Shown here one piece after another: positions 20,261-28,912 of a DNA stretch of 64,000 nucleotides. Source of the DNA: Mycoplasmopsis citelli (lineage in GTDB: Bacteria > Bacillota_I > Bacilli_A > Mycoplasmatales > Metamycoplasmataceae); assembly GCF_900660645.1 (NCBI RefSeq), contig NZ_LR215036.1, positions 868,001 to 932,000 on the forward strand, given 5' to 3'. Within the stretch, counting starts at the first letter, position 1. The number at the start of each line of letters is the position of its first letter. The translations under genes were made by a program, and so were the position numbers. Below the pieces are notes generated by a model. The model was not told the origin of the DNA, searched no databases, and saw nothing but the letters and a program-made list of their open reading frames with translations.

Positions 20261-20327
20261 GAAATATAATGGGTTCATAAATAAAGAATAAAAAGTATTA
20301 AAAAATCACTCAAAAAAGTGATTTTTA
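20261..20327 (-). promoter_or_regulatory. Stem-loop plus promoter cassette overlapping the dnaB stop
   Basis: Stem AAAATCACTTTTTTGAGTGATTTT, AATAC, exactly 24 bases, then CCATTATATTT. The TAA of the dnaB-like gene (20325-20327) lies at the edge of the stem, so this hairpin is well placed to end dnaB transcripts. Confidence 0.7.
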
Positions 20328-21797
20328 TCTATTTTCTGCACTAGTATATTCATTAAAGCTAACAATTTCACCATTGTATCTCAATCCAGCAATTCCTGAT
20401 TTCCCATTTCGGTTTTTTGCTACTGAAACTAAAGTGTTATATCCTATATCTTCTTTAGGTTCATAATTATTACGACTTAAAAAAATAACAATATCAGCGT
20501 CTTGTTCAATTGAGCCCGATTCTCTAAGGTCGTGTAATTTAGGTCGTTTATCTTCGCAATTTTCAACACTTCGTGATAACTGTGAAAGTGCTAAAATTGG
20601 AATTTTTAACTCAAGTGCTAGAGTTTTTAAAGCTCGCGAAATAGTTGATACTTCCTGTTGTCGATTTCCTTTAACATTATCTGAAACACTAATTAATTGT
20701 AAATAATCAATAATAATTAAATCAAGCTGATAATTTAGATTTTTATTTAATAATCTTAATTTTCAAACAATATCATCAATACTACTGGTTGGTACATCAT
20801 CAAAATAAACGTTCATTTTGTCAAAACTAACTACAAAATTATCGAGCTTTTGTTTTTCAAAAGCATTAAGTTTTTTAGGATTTTGAATTTTGCTAAGCGG
20901 TATTTCTGAATGAGTTGATAAAAAGCGTGAAGTAAGTTCGCTTGCAGGCATTTCTAGTGAGATAAAAGCTACATTTTTTATCTTGGGAGTTAAAGTTTTA
21001 TTAAGAGAATTAATTACCGAAGAATTTAACGATAAAATATTATCTAATGTAATATTTCGAGCGATGTTAAGAGCTAAAGCAGTTTTTCCAATTCCTGGTC
21101 GAGCTGCTAAAACAATAAATTGACCTGGTTTAAAACCATTGACATATTTATCAATTCCATCAAATTTAGTTTTAATAACATAATCATCATCTTCTCCGAC
21201 AATTTGCTGATTAATTGATTGTATTAATTCACTTGAAGTTTCGCGAATGTGTTTAAAGCTACTGCTACTAATTGAATTTTGTGAGTTGTCAAAAAGAAAT
21301 TGTTGAAGATTTTCAAAAGAACCTTTTCAATTAATATTTGCTTGAGCTTTTTGAAAATTCCTTAATTGATAAGTATAATAAGCTTCTAAATTACGCATTT
21401 TAGTGAGATCGATAAGTTTATTAAGATTGGCAAAAAAATGAGTTTCATTAACAATTTTTGTAGATATTAGTGAAATAAGTACTGAATTAACTAAATTAAA
21501 AGCATTATTATTTTGGATTTTGTCTAAATTTTCAATTAAATTAGCAAAATCAAAAAATGGAATGATACTTCCTATTTTATTTTTTAAAAATAAAATATAG
21601 CGAAACACTTGTTTATTTTCAGGGATAAAAAAATCGCTTTCACTTAAGTATTGAGCTCCACGCTGTTGCATTTCTTCATCAGCAATCATTGATGAAAGAA
21701 CACTTTTTTCCACTTCATCATCTTGAAAAATAGTTTGTGGATTTATGAACGGTTTAATTAAATCTAAATAATTTTTAGTGAATCGATTTTGAAACAT
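20325..21797 (-). CDS. dnaB: DnaB-type replicative DNA helicase
   Basis: 490 residues, normal for DnaB. An N-terminal domain (about 1-150) is followed by a linker and a RecA-like motor. Motor motifs: Walker [26 protein letters not shown], Walker [14 protein letters not shown], the [19 protein letters not shown] stretch, and [20 protein letters not shown]. DnaB unwinds DNA at the replication fork as a hexamer and works with primase. ATG overlaps the stop of the 41-residue gene upstream (TAATG), so the two are translationally coupled. Finding it inside an array of unknown paralogs, away from the usual replication neighbours, is unexpected; whether it is the only copy in the genome cannot be told here. 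Confidence 0.9.
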
Positions 21798-21922
21798 TAT
21801 CTTTTTTCCTTGGTTTTTGGTTTGATGCTCTTAGGATTTATAATCTTTTCTATTTCTTTTTTAAAATCCTTAAAAATCTCATTAAAATTTATTAAATCAT
21901 CAAATGAATTAGAATTTTTCAT
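21797..21922 (-). CDS. Small charged protein coupled to dnaB, 41 residues
   Basis: ATG after AGGAAATT; MKNSNSFDDLINFNEIFKDF, then a lysine-rich tail ending KPKTKEKR. Its TAA overlaps the dnaB ATG (TAATG). Highly basic C-terminus and short length; it might bind nucleic acid or help the helicase, but no family is recognised. Confidence 0.5.
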   Translation of the reverse strand: MKNSNSFDDLINFNEIFKDFKKEIEKIINPKSIKPKTKEKR

Positions 21923-21980
21923 AATTTCCTTTCTATTTTTATACTTAGAAACTAAAAAATATTATTTTAGTGATTTTATT

Positions 21981-22556
21981 TTATTTAAATAAAGTTTCAA
22001 AGTAAATAAAATGTAAAACATCTGAAATTATCTTATCAATAGGATAAAGCTGTAAAGCTTCTTTATATCTATTTAAATAGCGATACTTTTCCTTTGAAAT
22101 TTTTAGTTGAAGAAAATTTACAATTTCAAATTGATGAGGTTCTAAGCCACGTAATTTTTTCACATTAAGGTTGTTTAAAAAAACTTTGCATAAATAAATT
22201 TCAATAAGTTTTTTATTTTTTTCTAAAATTAATTTCAAAGTAAAAACCATATATGGGGATAAATCTAAAAATAATATTTTAAAAATTAAATCAATAATAT
22301 CTAATTTATATTTGTATTCATTATTTCATCAATTAAATAAGAAATTAATATTTTTAATATATTCTTCTTTTTGATTATTTTCTAAGGAATTAATTTGGAT
22401 TTTTAAAATATTAATTAACTCAAAGGGGTCTTTTTTGAAAAAATATAAATTTCTAAAATTATATTTTCCGTTTTTGTTAAGTGTCAGTCTATCATCTATT
22501 AATTTAAGTTTGTAGGGAATTTCAATTTCTTCTTTATTGGTTAAAATATTGCTCAT
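21981..22556 (-). CDS. Paralogous-family protein upstream of dnaB
   Basis: 191 residues. ATG at 22556 after AAAGGATTGATA; upstream codons to 22640 lie in the promoter and are rejected. It contains LTLNKNGKYNFRNLYFFKKD (compare INKNGKRKLKVVKNFLDTDK at 23965), NNQKEEYIKNINFLFNWWNE, and the motif FKILFLDLSPYMVFTLKLIL. First gene of a unit that continues into the 41-residue gene and dnaB, which links the unknown family to replication genes by transcription. Function unknown. Confidence 0.7.
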
Positions 22557-22590
22557 TATCAATCCTTTATTTAAATTTTCTATATATTTA

Positions 22591-22654
22591 AAGTATAACG
22601 GGTTCAAATTATAAATATAAAAAGTACTAAAAAATCGCATAAAAAATGCGATTT
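22591..22654 (-). promoter_or_regulatory. Stem-loop plus promoter cassette
   Basis: Stem AAATCGCAT/ATGCGATTT, AGTAC, exactly 24 bases, then CCCGTTATACTT. The spacer is identical to that of the cassette at 13008 although the stem differs. The stop of the upstream gene (22653) touches the stem. Confidence 0.75.
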
Positions 22655-22928
22655 ATAAAGCTTTAGCTAATATACCTATATCTAAAAAAGGGTAAAATTG
22701 AAGAAATATAAATGTTATTATAGATATAAAAGCTATTGATAGCGAAAAAATAACGAAAAAAATTTTTCATTTTTTATGAAATAAAAACGGAAATTTTTGT
22801 TTCATTTGGTGGTATTTTTTTGATTTTTTGTGAAGTGTTGTTAAAAATAACATTATCATTACTGAAATAATGCAGCAAAATATTGGAAAAATTATTATTC
22901 AATTGTTTGGATAAAATAAAGATTTCAT
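22653..22928 (-). CDS. Membrane protein with two predicted transmembrane helices, 91 residues
   Basis: ATG after AAAAAGGAATTT. Hydrophobic segments at about 9-31 (WIIIFPIFCCIISVMIMLFL) and 54-77 (FFVIFSLSIAFISIITFIFL) flank a basic stretch HKKSKKYHQMKQKFPFLFHK. It follows a family gene in the same transcription unit. No family recognised. Confidence 0.6.
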
Positions 22929-22983
22929 ATTAAATTCCTTTTTGTTTTGTGATTTGTTTATTAGTGATTTAGTTTTAAATTTT

Positions 22984-23965
22984 TTAGTTGTTTGCTGAAA
23001 TCATTAGTTTTTTATTTAATGATACTTGTAAACATTCAATAGCAATTTCTTTTGGATCAAAAACAGTAATTTTTAGATAATCTGAATTAAAAAAAGGATT
23101 TTCTTTGAAAAATCGGGAATTTTCAAAATCATATTTAATAACTTTTTTAACTTCTACTACAATTTCTTCAGACATATCAAGATTAATAAGCAGTATTGCG
23201 TAATAAGCAAGTGTTTTGCTTGGACAAGTATTGAAAATATAATTTATATTATCGATATATTCTTGTTTTTTGTGATTATTAAGCTTGCTTGCTTGAGCTT
23301 TTAAATTATTTAAGAAATTGTCAATATCAATTCCGTTTGCTAGTTCTAAAAAAGTTAACACCGATGAAGTTTTATCGGTAATTTTAAAAATATCAGAATG
23401 ATATGAAAATTCTTTAGCTTTAACTCGTGGTTCGACTATTTTTCAAAATAAATTAATTACCAAATTTTTTCAAAAGGGAATTTTAAAAATATCAGCTTGC
23501 TCTATTAATCAATTGTTTAAATTAACTTTAAAATAATTATTTGGAACTTTTTCTTTAAGATTTTGGATTTGTGAAGAAATTTTAGAAAATTTTTTATCTG
23601 ATTTATTTGTTTTTAAAAATTCGTTGAATTTTTCTTCAATATCTTTTGGGATCATTATATTTTTGTCATTTAAATATTTTTTGCTCAGAAGATTTTTCAT
23701 ATTCTTCAAGAAAAATAGGGATTATTTCTCTAACAGTGTTAGGACTTGGGTCGAAGTTAATAATTTTAAATGTTCATTCAATTCCAAAATAATCTAGGTA
23801 AGGATCGTTAATGATTTTTTCTAAATTTTTAATATATTCATTTTTAATGAAATCATCATTAATATTTTGTAATTCTTCAATAATTTTGTTCAAGAATTTA
23901 TCAGTATCTAAAAAGTTCTTAACTACTTTTAATTTTCTTTTACCGTTCTTGTTAATATTTAACAT
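22984..23965 (-). pseudogene. Paralogous-family gene, two modules, frameshifted in an A6 run
   Basis: ATG at 23965 after AAGGAGATAC. The first frame gives INKNGKRKLKVVKNFLDTDK and the motif FKIINFDPSPNTVREIIPIF. At a run of six A (minus strand; plus 23677-23682) the frame is lost. With five A it would continue into KYLNDKNIMIPKDIEEKF and on through FKITDKTSSVLTFLELANG and KKQEYIDNINYIFNTC to the stop at 22984. Total length is a multiple of three plus one, as expected for one inserted base. Either a slippage-switched gene, a recent pseudogene or a sequence error. Confidence 0.65.
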
Positions 23966-23999
23966 TGTATCTCCTTAGGTGGTTTTATATGTGTATTTT

Positions 24000-24066
24000 G
24001 AGTATAACGTAGTGGAATTAAAACATAAAAAAGTACTAAAAAATCACTTAAAAAAGTGATTTTTTA
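24000..24066 (-). promoter_or_regulatory. Stem-loop plus promoter cassette
   Basis: Stem AAAATCACTT/AAGTGATTTT, AGTAC, exactly 24 bases, then ACGTTATACTC. Confidence 0.7.
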
Positions 24067-24081
24067 TATTATGAATTCTCA

Positions 24082-24492
24082 TTATTTTTTAGTCATATCA
24101 ATTAACTTAATGTATGTAGCTATAAAATTTGCTATTTTGTTGTAAACATTAAATCTAAACAAATCAGCTAATTGGTTATTGATAAATTTATCGGTAATAT
24201 CTTCAAAATTTGCTTGAAAATATAATTCTTTATACATAAATATTTTATTAAAAGAAACATATAAATTATGTGGAGCATTTGATTTTGTAGGCAATTTTGC
24301 AACATCTTCTCTGATTTGTTCAGAAATTTTGCTCATATCATCCAATAGCTCAATTATAAAAATTCTATTCTCAATGCTAAAAAGAGTTAAAAAATATTTG
24401 TTCTTTTTATTTTGAGAATACTTCTGTTGAAAAATTCTAAATGAATCTACTTGTTGGTTTTTAGGTGGTGCTTTTGTTTGTATATTATTCAT
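24082..24492 (-). CDS. Hypothetical protein, 136 residues
   Basis: ATG after AAAGGATAAAA. It starts MNNIQTKAPPKNQQVDSFRI and contains FSIENRIFIIELLDDMSKIS and FIATYIKLIDMTKK. It lacks the ILxLNxS motif, so it is not clearly a family member, yet it has a cassette of the same type (24527) and sits among family genes. No signal peptide, membrane helix or known motif seen. Confidence 0.6.
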   Translation of the reverse strand: MNNIQTKAPPKNQQVDSFRIFQQKYSQNKKNKYFLTLFSIENRIFIIELLDDMSKISEQIREDVAKLPTKSNAPHNLYVSFNKIFMYKELYFQANFEDITDKFINNQLADLFRFNVYNKIANFIATYIKLIDMTKK

Positions 24493-24526
24493 TTTTATCC
24501 TTTACTGTTATTAATTTAATTAAAAT

Positions 24527-24591
24527 TAGTATAACGACTTAATATACAAGAAGAAAAAAAGTATTAAAAAATCACATTAAAATGTGATTTT
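24527..24591 (-). promoter_or_regulatory. Stem-loop plus promoter cassette
   Basis: Stem AAATCACATT/AATGTGATTT (compensated variant), AATAC, 25 bases (one more than the others), then GTTATACTA. Confidence 0.6.
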
Positions 24592-24618
24592 AAATGATAT
24601 ATACATATAAAGAATTTA

Positions 24619-24947
24619 TTAATTTTTATATATTTTCAAAATTAAAAAGTTAAGTATTGGTGGTTTGAAAGTAGCAAATTTTAACGCCAAGCTATCTATT
24701 TGATTAAAAGAGCAATCTAAATTAGCTATTTTTAGTGGCATTTGAATAAGAACGAAATTATCAATACTATTTAAAATAGATTTAAAATAATAAAGATATC
24801 GTTTTTGTGTAGGTTAAAGAAAGGTTTTTAATTTATTTCTAAAGTTTCTAAAAATTCTGGAATATTAACAAAATGTTTTAAAGAAAAAAGATATAAGTTA
24901 TTTTGAGCATTTTGTGAAAGTTTAAAAACATCGCTATGATAAAAAGT
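24619..24947 (-). pseudogene. Remnant of a family C-module downstream of 24948
   Basis: Just after the TAA of the upstream gene the same frame continues with FYHSDVFKLSQNAQNNLYLF, which resembles FSYHSDIFKITDKTSSVL in the gene at 22984, then stops. A second frame then reads QKRYLYYFKSILNSIDNF and LKIANLDCSFNQIDSLALKF, a decayed copy of the YIxxINYLIN and ILxLDxS elements, to TAA at 24619. So a C-module has been broken by one stop and at least one frameshift. Confidence 0.5.
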
Positions 24948-25493
24948 TTATTTTTGTTTATAAGTTTCTTCAACTAAATCAATATACATTTGTTCAAGCA
25001 TATTACCAATTAATTCGCTTGGAGTATATTCGTAAATAGTGTTATTATCTAAATCGATCTTAAAATAATTCCAGGAATTTAATTCTTTTAAACATTTTTT
25101 TATATTATAGCTATTGCTATTGTTTTTGCTTTTTGAGTTAGCAAGATTTTTTCGCAGTATTTTTTTATATTGTTTGTCATTGAGAATTTTGTTATTTTTG
25201 AGATATTGTTTAGCATAATCCACCAAAACAAAACCCCTATATAATATATTAACTACATCTTGGATTCTTTGTAAAGATAAATCTAAATTTAAAATTTTAA
25301 AGGGAATATCAATTTTGTCTGTTAGAGATAAAAAGTCAAAATCTATAATAGCTTGTAAATACTTAGCTAAAGTTTTGTCAGAACTATCTTCAATAGCTTG
25401 GTTTGCTTTTTCTAAAAATTTTTCTCAGTTAAATTTAGGTTTTAAATGCTGATTAAAAATCAGTTCTTGTTTTGAACTTATTTTAAGGGGCAT
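24948..25493 (-). CDS. Paralogous-family protein, probably truncated
   Basis: 181 residues, ATG 17 bases after the previous stop with AAAGGAG. It contains FLEKANQAIEDSSDKTLAKY and the motif FKILNLDLSLQRIQDVVNIL followed by YRGFVLVDYAKQYLKNN. A decayed C-module follows directly, so the ancestral protein was probably about twice as long. Co-operonic with 25511. Function unknown. Confidence 0.65.
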
Positions 25494-25510
25494 TTTTACT
25501 CCTTTATAAA

Positions 25511-26041
25511 TTAGTGTAATTGTTTTTTAATATCTTCTTCAAGTTCTTCAAACATCTCAAATTTTAAATCTTCAAAATCATCTAAAACAATTTCATCATA
25601 ACTTGGTAAAACAAAATAATACAAATCATCCTTACAATTATTTATATCTTTGATAATATGTACATATTTAGTTTTAGTTCCTACCTTAGCTAAAGCTTTG
25701 CTAGCTATTTCTTTTCACCTAGAACCTAATTTTAAACGGTTTTCTTTTATATATTTGTCTTTAGCTATAGGGTCAAATTTATCTTCTAAAATATCAATAA
25801 CTCGTTTTAAAGTAGGTTTTGAGATATCTAAACTTAAGATTTTAAAAGCATAACATAAAAATCCATTTTTAAATTCATCTACTTTAAATGGAAAATTTAA
25901 AATTAAATTTAACAACTTTATTTGCTCAGTATCAGCAATTTGAGTGGTTTTTTCCTTTAATTTTGTTAAAAATGTTAGTTTCGTTGTACAAATATTAATT
26001 CTTTTTGTGTTTATCTCTCCTTGAGAATTAAGCTTTATCAT
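25511..26041 (-). CDS. Paralogous-family protein, single-module form
   Basis: 176 residues, ATG after AAAGGAGATATA. The motif FKILSLDISKPTLKRVIDIL, followed by EDKFDPIAKDKYIKENRLKL and the tail KTKYVHIIKDINNCKDDLYY, matches the layout of the 18572 product (RYSYVFNDILNCDDDTYY). First gene of a two-gene unit. Function unknown. Confidence 0.75.
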
Positions 26042-26077
26042 TATATCTCCTTTATGTTTTATTTTATTTATATATTT

Positions 26078-26110
26078 TGAGTATAACAGAGTAAAAATGC
26101 AATTTTTGCA
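26078..26110 (-). promoter_or_regulatory. Promoter box without the usual stem and spacer block
   Basis: GTTATACTC lies before the gene at 26041 as in the other cassettes, but upstream there is only a short palindrome TGCAAAAATTGCA and no AGTAC at the fixed distance. Confidence 0.4.
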
Positions 26111-26162
26111 AATGATTTAAATCATCAAATTGTTATTTTAGAGTTATTAAATATAAGAAGAA

Positions 26163-26238
26163 TAGTTTATTTGGTAGTTTATTTGGTAGTTTATTTGGAA
26201 TAAATACTACTACTACTACTACTATTATTATTATTATT
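26163..26238. repeat. Microsatellites: 12-bp unit x3 and TAC/TAT triplets
   Basis: TAGTTTATTTGG occurs three times in a row (26163-26198). Six TAC triplets followed by five TAT triplets fill 26205-26238. The surrounding 180 bases hold no credible gene. Confidence 0.9.
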
Positions 26239-26291
26239 CAATGACAATTTAGTTTAAGGTTATTTACATTAGTTTTATTTTTGATTTGAAT

Positions 26292-26394
26292 TTAATTGTT
26301 TTTTTGAGCAATAACTTTATCTAAAAAGTTTTTATCTAGTTTTTGTTTATCGATTAATAAATCTAAACGTTTTTGGTCATATTGTGTTGGCATT
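26292..26394 (-). pseudogene. Fragment of a family gene start
   Basis: ATG at 26394 follows AAAGGAATAAA and a proper cassette (26429). It reads MPTQYDQKRLDLLIDKQK, then a run of six A shifts the frame to an early stop. With five A it would continue LDKNFLDKVIAQKNN, close to the start of the 7441 product (NYLIKWHYLDNDFLEKVLYQ). A stop then ends even that frame, so only a stub of the gene remains. Confidence 0.5.
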
Positions 26395-26428
26395 TTATTC
26401 CTTTAAATAAATAATTAAAATGTATTTA

Positions 26429-26492
26429 AAGTATAACGGGTTCATAAACAAATGATAAAAAGAACAAAAAAATCACTAAAAAAGTGATTTTA
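26429..26492 (-). promoter_or_regulatory. Stem-loop plus promoter cassette for a gene stub
   Basis: Stem AAAATCACTT/AGTGATTTT, GTTC in place of GTAC, exactly 24 bases, then CCCGTTATACTT. The cassette is intact although the gene it drives is not. Confidence 0.65.
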
Positions 26493-26592
26493 ATTTAAAA
26501 AATTATAAAAAACTAAGGAAAAGCTTTTGGATTAATATTTTGATATTACCACAATATAAGTATAAAGAATATTTTTTGGATATCAGAAAAAA

Positions 26593-28836
26593 TTAAATAC
26601 TTTCAGGAAGATATTTATATTCGTATTCTTTAGGGTTTTTGAAAAACATTAAGGTGGTTTCATAAGAACTAATATCCAGTTTTAATTGATTCATTCACTC
26701 AGAATTACGTTCTAAAAATAAGTCTTCATCATCTTTAAGTTCATAAGCACTCTTATTATAAAATGTTTGTTCATTTAAATCTCAATTCGTTAAATCTATT
26801 GCTTTTCACCTTCCATCAACAAATACTTCATTTCAGGCGTGTCCTCCCTCTGCAAATGTTGCAGTTGGAGTTCCTACAACAGGTCCACCTAAAATTCGAA
26901 CTGGAATGTTTAAAATTGTTAGTGCTGCTGCTAAATTCATCGAATATCCAACGCATTGAATTTCAGGATCATTGGTAAAAATTTGAGTTGGATTATAAAA
27001 TCCATAACCATTGTAGTTAAATTTATGTTTTATAGGAGATAGATATAAAGAATTAGTAGCAATATAATAAGCTACTGCTTTGATTTTGGTTTTATCATCT
27101 CAATTTTTGTTTATTATATTAGGTAAAATTTCTTTTCAATGATTAAATCATCTTTTGTATTCAGGTATTGGGTTAATTCATTTTGCGTCAGTAAAAGTGC
27201 TTTTGCCTTGTTTGATTTCTTCGTCTGTTAGTGAAGTTGTGTAGTCTATTATATAGTCATAATCTTTTTTTCTTTTATGAACAGGTTTTATTAGTTCTGA
27301 ATTTATAGATTTATAATATCCGTCAGAAAACAAATTTGGTTTGTCTCATAATAAGTTGTTATAGATATTAAAATCAGGAATAGAACCAAAACCAAATTTG
27401 TTTTTTAGTTCTACAAAATTTTGATATTTTCAAAATTTTTCGTAATCAAAATCTTTTAATTGGCTATTATCTTGAAATTCGTATTCCTTGTTTTCGACGT
27501 TAATTTTTTTATACTCAAAATTTAATGTAGTTTGAAAATTATTAAATTTTAAATTTAATTTATTTATTTCGTCAATTGTTTGAATATTAGTATTTTTGTG
27601 TTTTGTGTACAGTTCTGTAGAGTTTTGCTTTTTAATATCATTTATATTTACTTTTTCAGGGTATTTTGGGTTTGTTGTTCAAAGTTTATCATAGCTATCT
27701 GGAGCAAAGTTAATTTGTCTTTTCATATAATCACTAATTATTTTATTATTTTTAAATTTTTCGTTTATTTCTAAAGCTTTGATATTTTTATCTTCAATTT
27801 TAGGAATTTGATCTTCTTTATTTACAAAAATTCAATTTCATCTTTGATAATATTTAAGTCAATTTATAATATATTCATTATCAATTTGAATTCATTGATA
27901 ATTTCCGCTATAGTATTTGCTAGGGTCTAAAGAAAAATTGTTGTTTTTGTCAATTCCCCATTGAAAATTTACAAATTCACCATAATTATTTTTATAGTAA
28001 TATAGAAGTTTTTTTAACCTTTCTAAAGGTTGAAGATAGTATGGGTATTTTTCATATAAGTTAATTTGTTTTTTTAACTTATAGATGTAAAAATCTTGTA
28101 AGTAATATCATGTTGGTAATTTTTTGTTATCAGATGTTCATGTATAAATATCATCTGATTTTATAGAAAATAAATTATTTCAATCCTGTATATCTTCTGA
28201 ATAATCAAATAATTGAGGTTTATTTAAATATGTTTCTTTCCAAGTATTATAATTTTCAAAAATTTTGTTTCAATTTGTTCTGCGAATTTCAAAATAGTCA
28301 TCAATATTTTTTGCTTGGTCAATTGAATTAATACTATCGCTGAAAAATGCTGAAAAATCTTTTGAAGTTGGAAGTTCTTTTGAATCTAAGACAATTTTTT
28401 GAAGTTTGCTTTTCAGTTTTGTCAAATATTCTTGATTTCAATCTGATAATCCTGGTTTTGATGATGCTTTTTTAGGTGGTTGAGGCGAGTTAGGTGTTTG
28501 TAATTTTTTATTATTAAAATTGTTTTTTGTTTCACTTGATTCTAATGGACTAGCATTCTTATTTGGTTTTGGATTTAAAGGTGTTTCTTTTTTTAATACA
28601 TCATTTGAGTTTGACGAATCTTTTCTTGGTATTGTTGGAGATTGATTTTCGTTTTCTAATGGGTCCTTTTTAGATTTGATATTTATGATGTTTGTATAAG
28701 ATTTTTGTGGAAATGAAGAAATGCTTGTTTCTTTTGGAAACGAAAGACTTGGAGTTAAAAAAACCAAAGCTGTAGTAGCTAATGTGATAGTTAAAAGTAA
28801 TGTAAATTTCTTGGTTTTTGATTTGAAAAACTTCAT
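26593..28836 (-). CDS. Transglutaminase-like surface protein, complete copy
   Basis: 747 residues. An N-terminal signal anchor (KFTLLLTITLATTALVFL, no lipobox cysteine) is followed by a proline/serine/asparagine-rich linker (residues about 50-130), a long middle region, and a C-terminal transglutaminase/protease-like core. The core has a cysteine in QCVGYSMNLAAAL, a histidine in EGGHAWNEVF and an aspartate in NLTNWDLNE. It is closely similar to the gene at 1-1683 on the opposite strand. Expected outside the membrane; it could process or crosslink surface proteins, but the substrate is unknown. Driven by the cassette at 28845. Confidence 0.8.
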
Positions 28837-28844
28837 ATTATTTT

Positions 28845-28912
28845 AATTATAACGGTATTTATATCAAAAATATAAAAGAAATATCACAGATATTCTGTGA
28901 TATTTAATTGTT
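28845..28912 (-). promoter_or_regulatory. Stem-loop plus promoter cassette with a distinct stem
   Basis: Perfect stem AAATATCACAGATATTCTGTGATATTT, then 24 bases and CCGTTATAAT. The stem differs in sequence from the usual one but holds the same position. The stop of the upstream coiled-coil gene (28904) lies in it. Confidence 0.6.

Noticed and set aside
6178-26394. Surface-antigen (lipoprotein) phase-variable array
   Set aside because: The family proteins lack signal peptides, lipobox cysteines and site-specific recombinase genes nearby.
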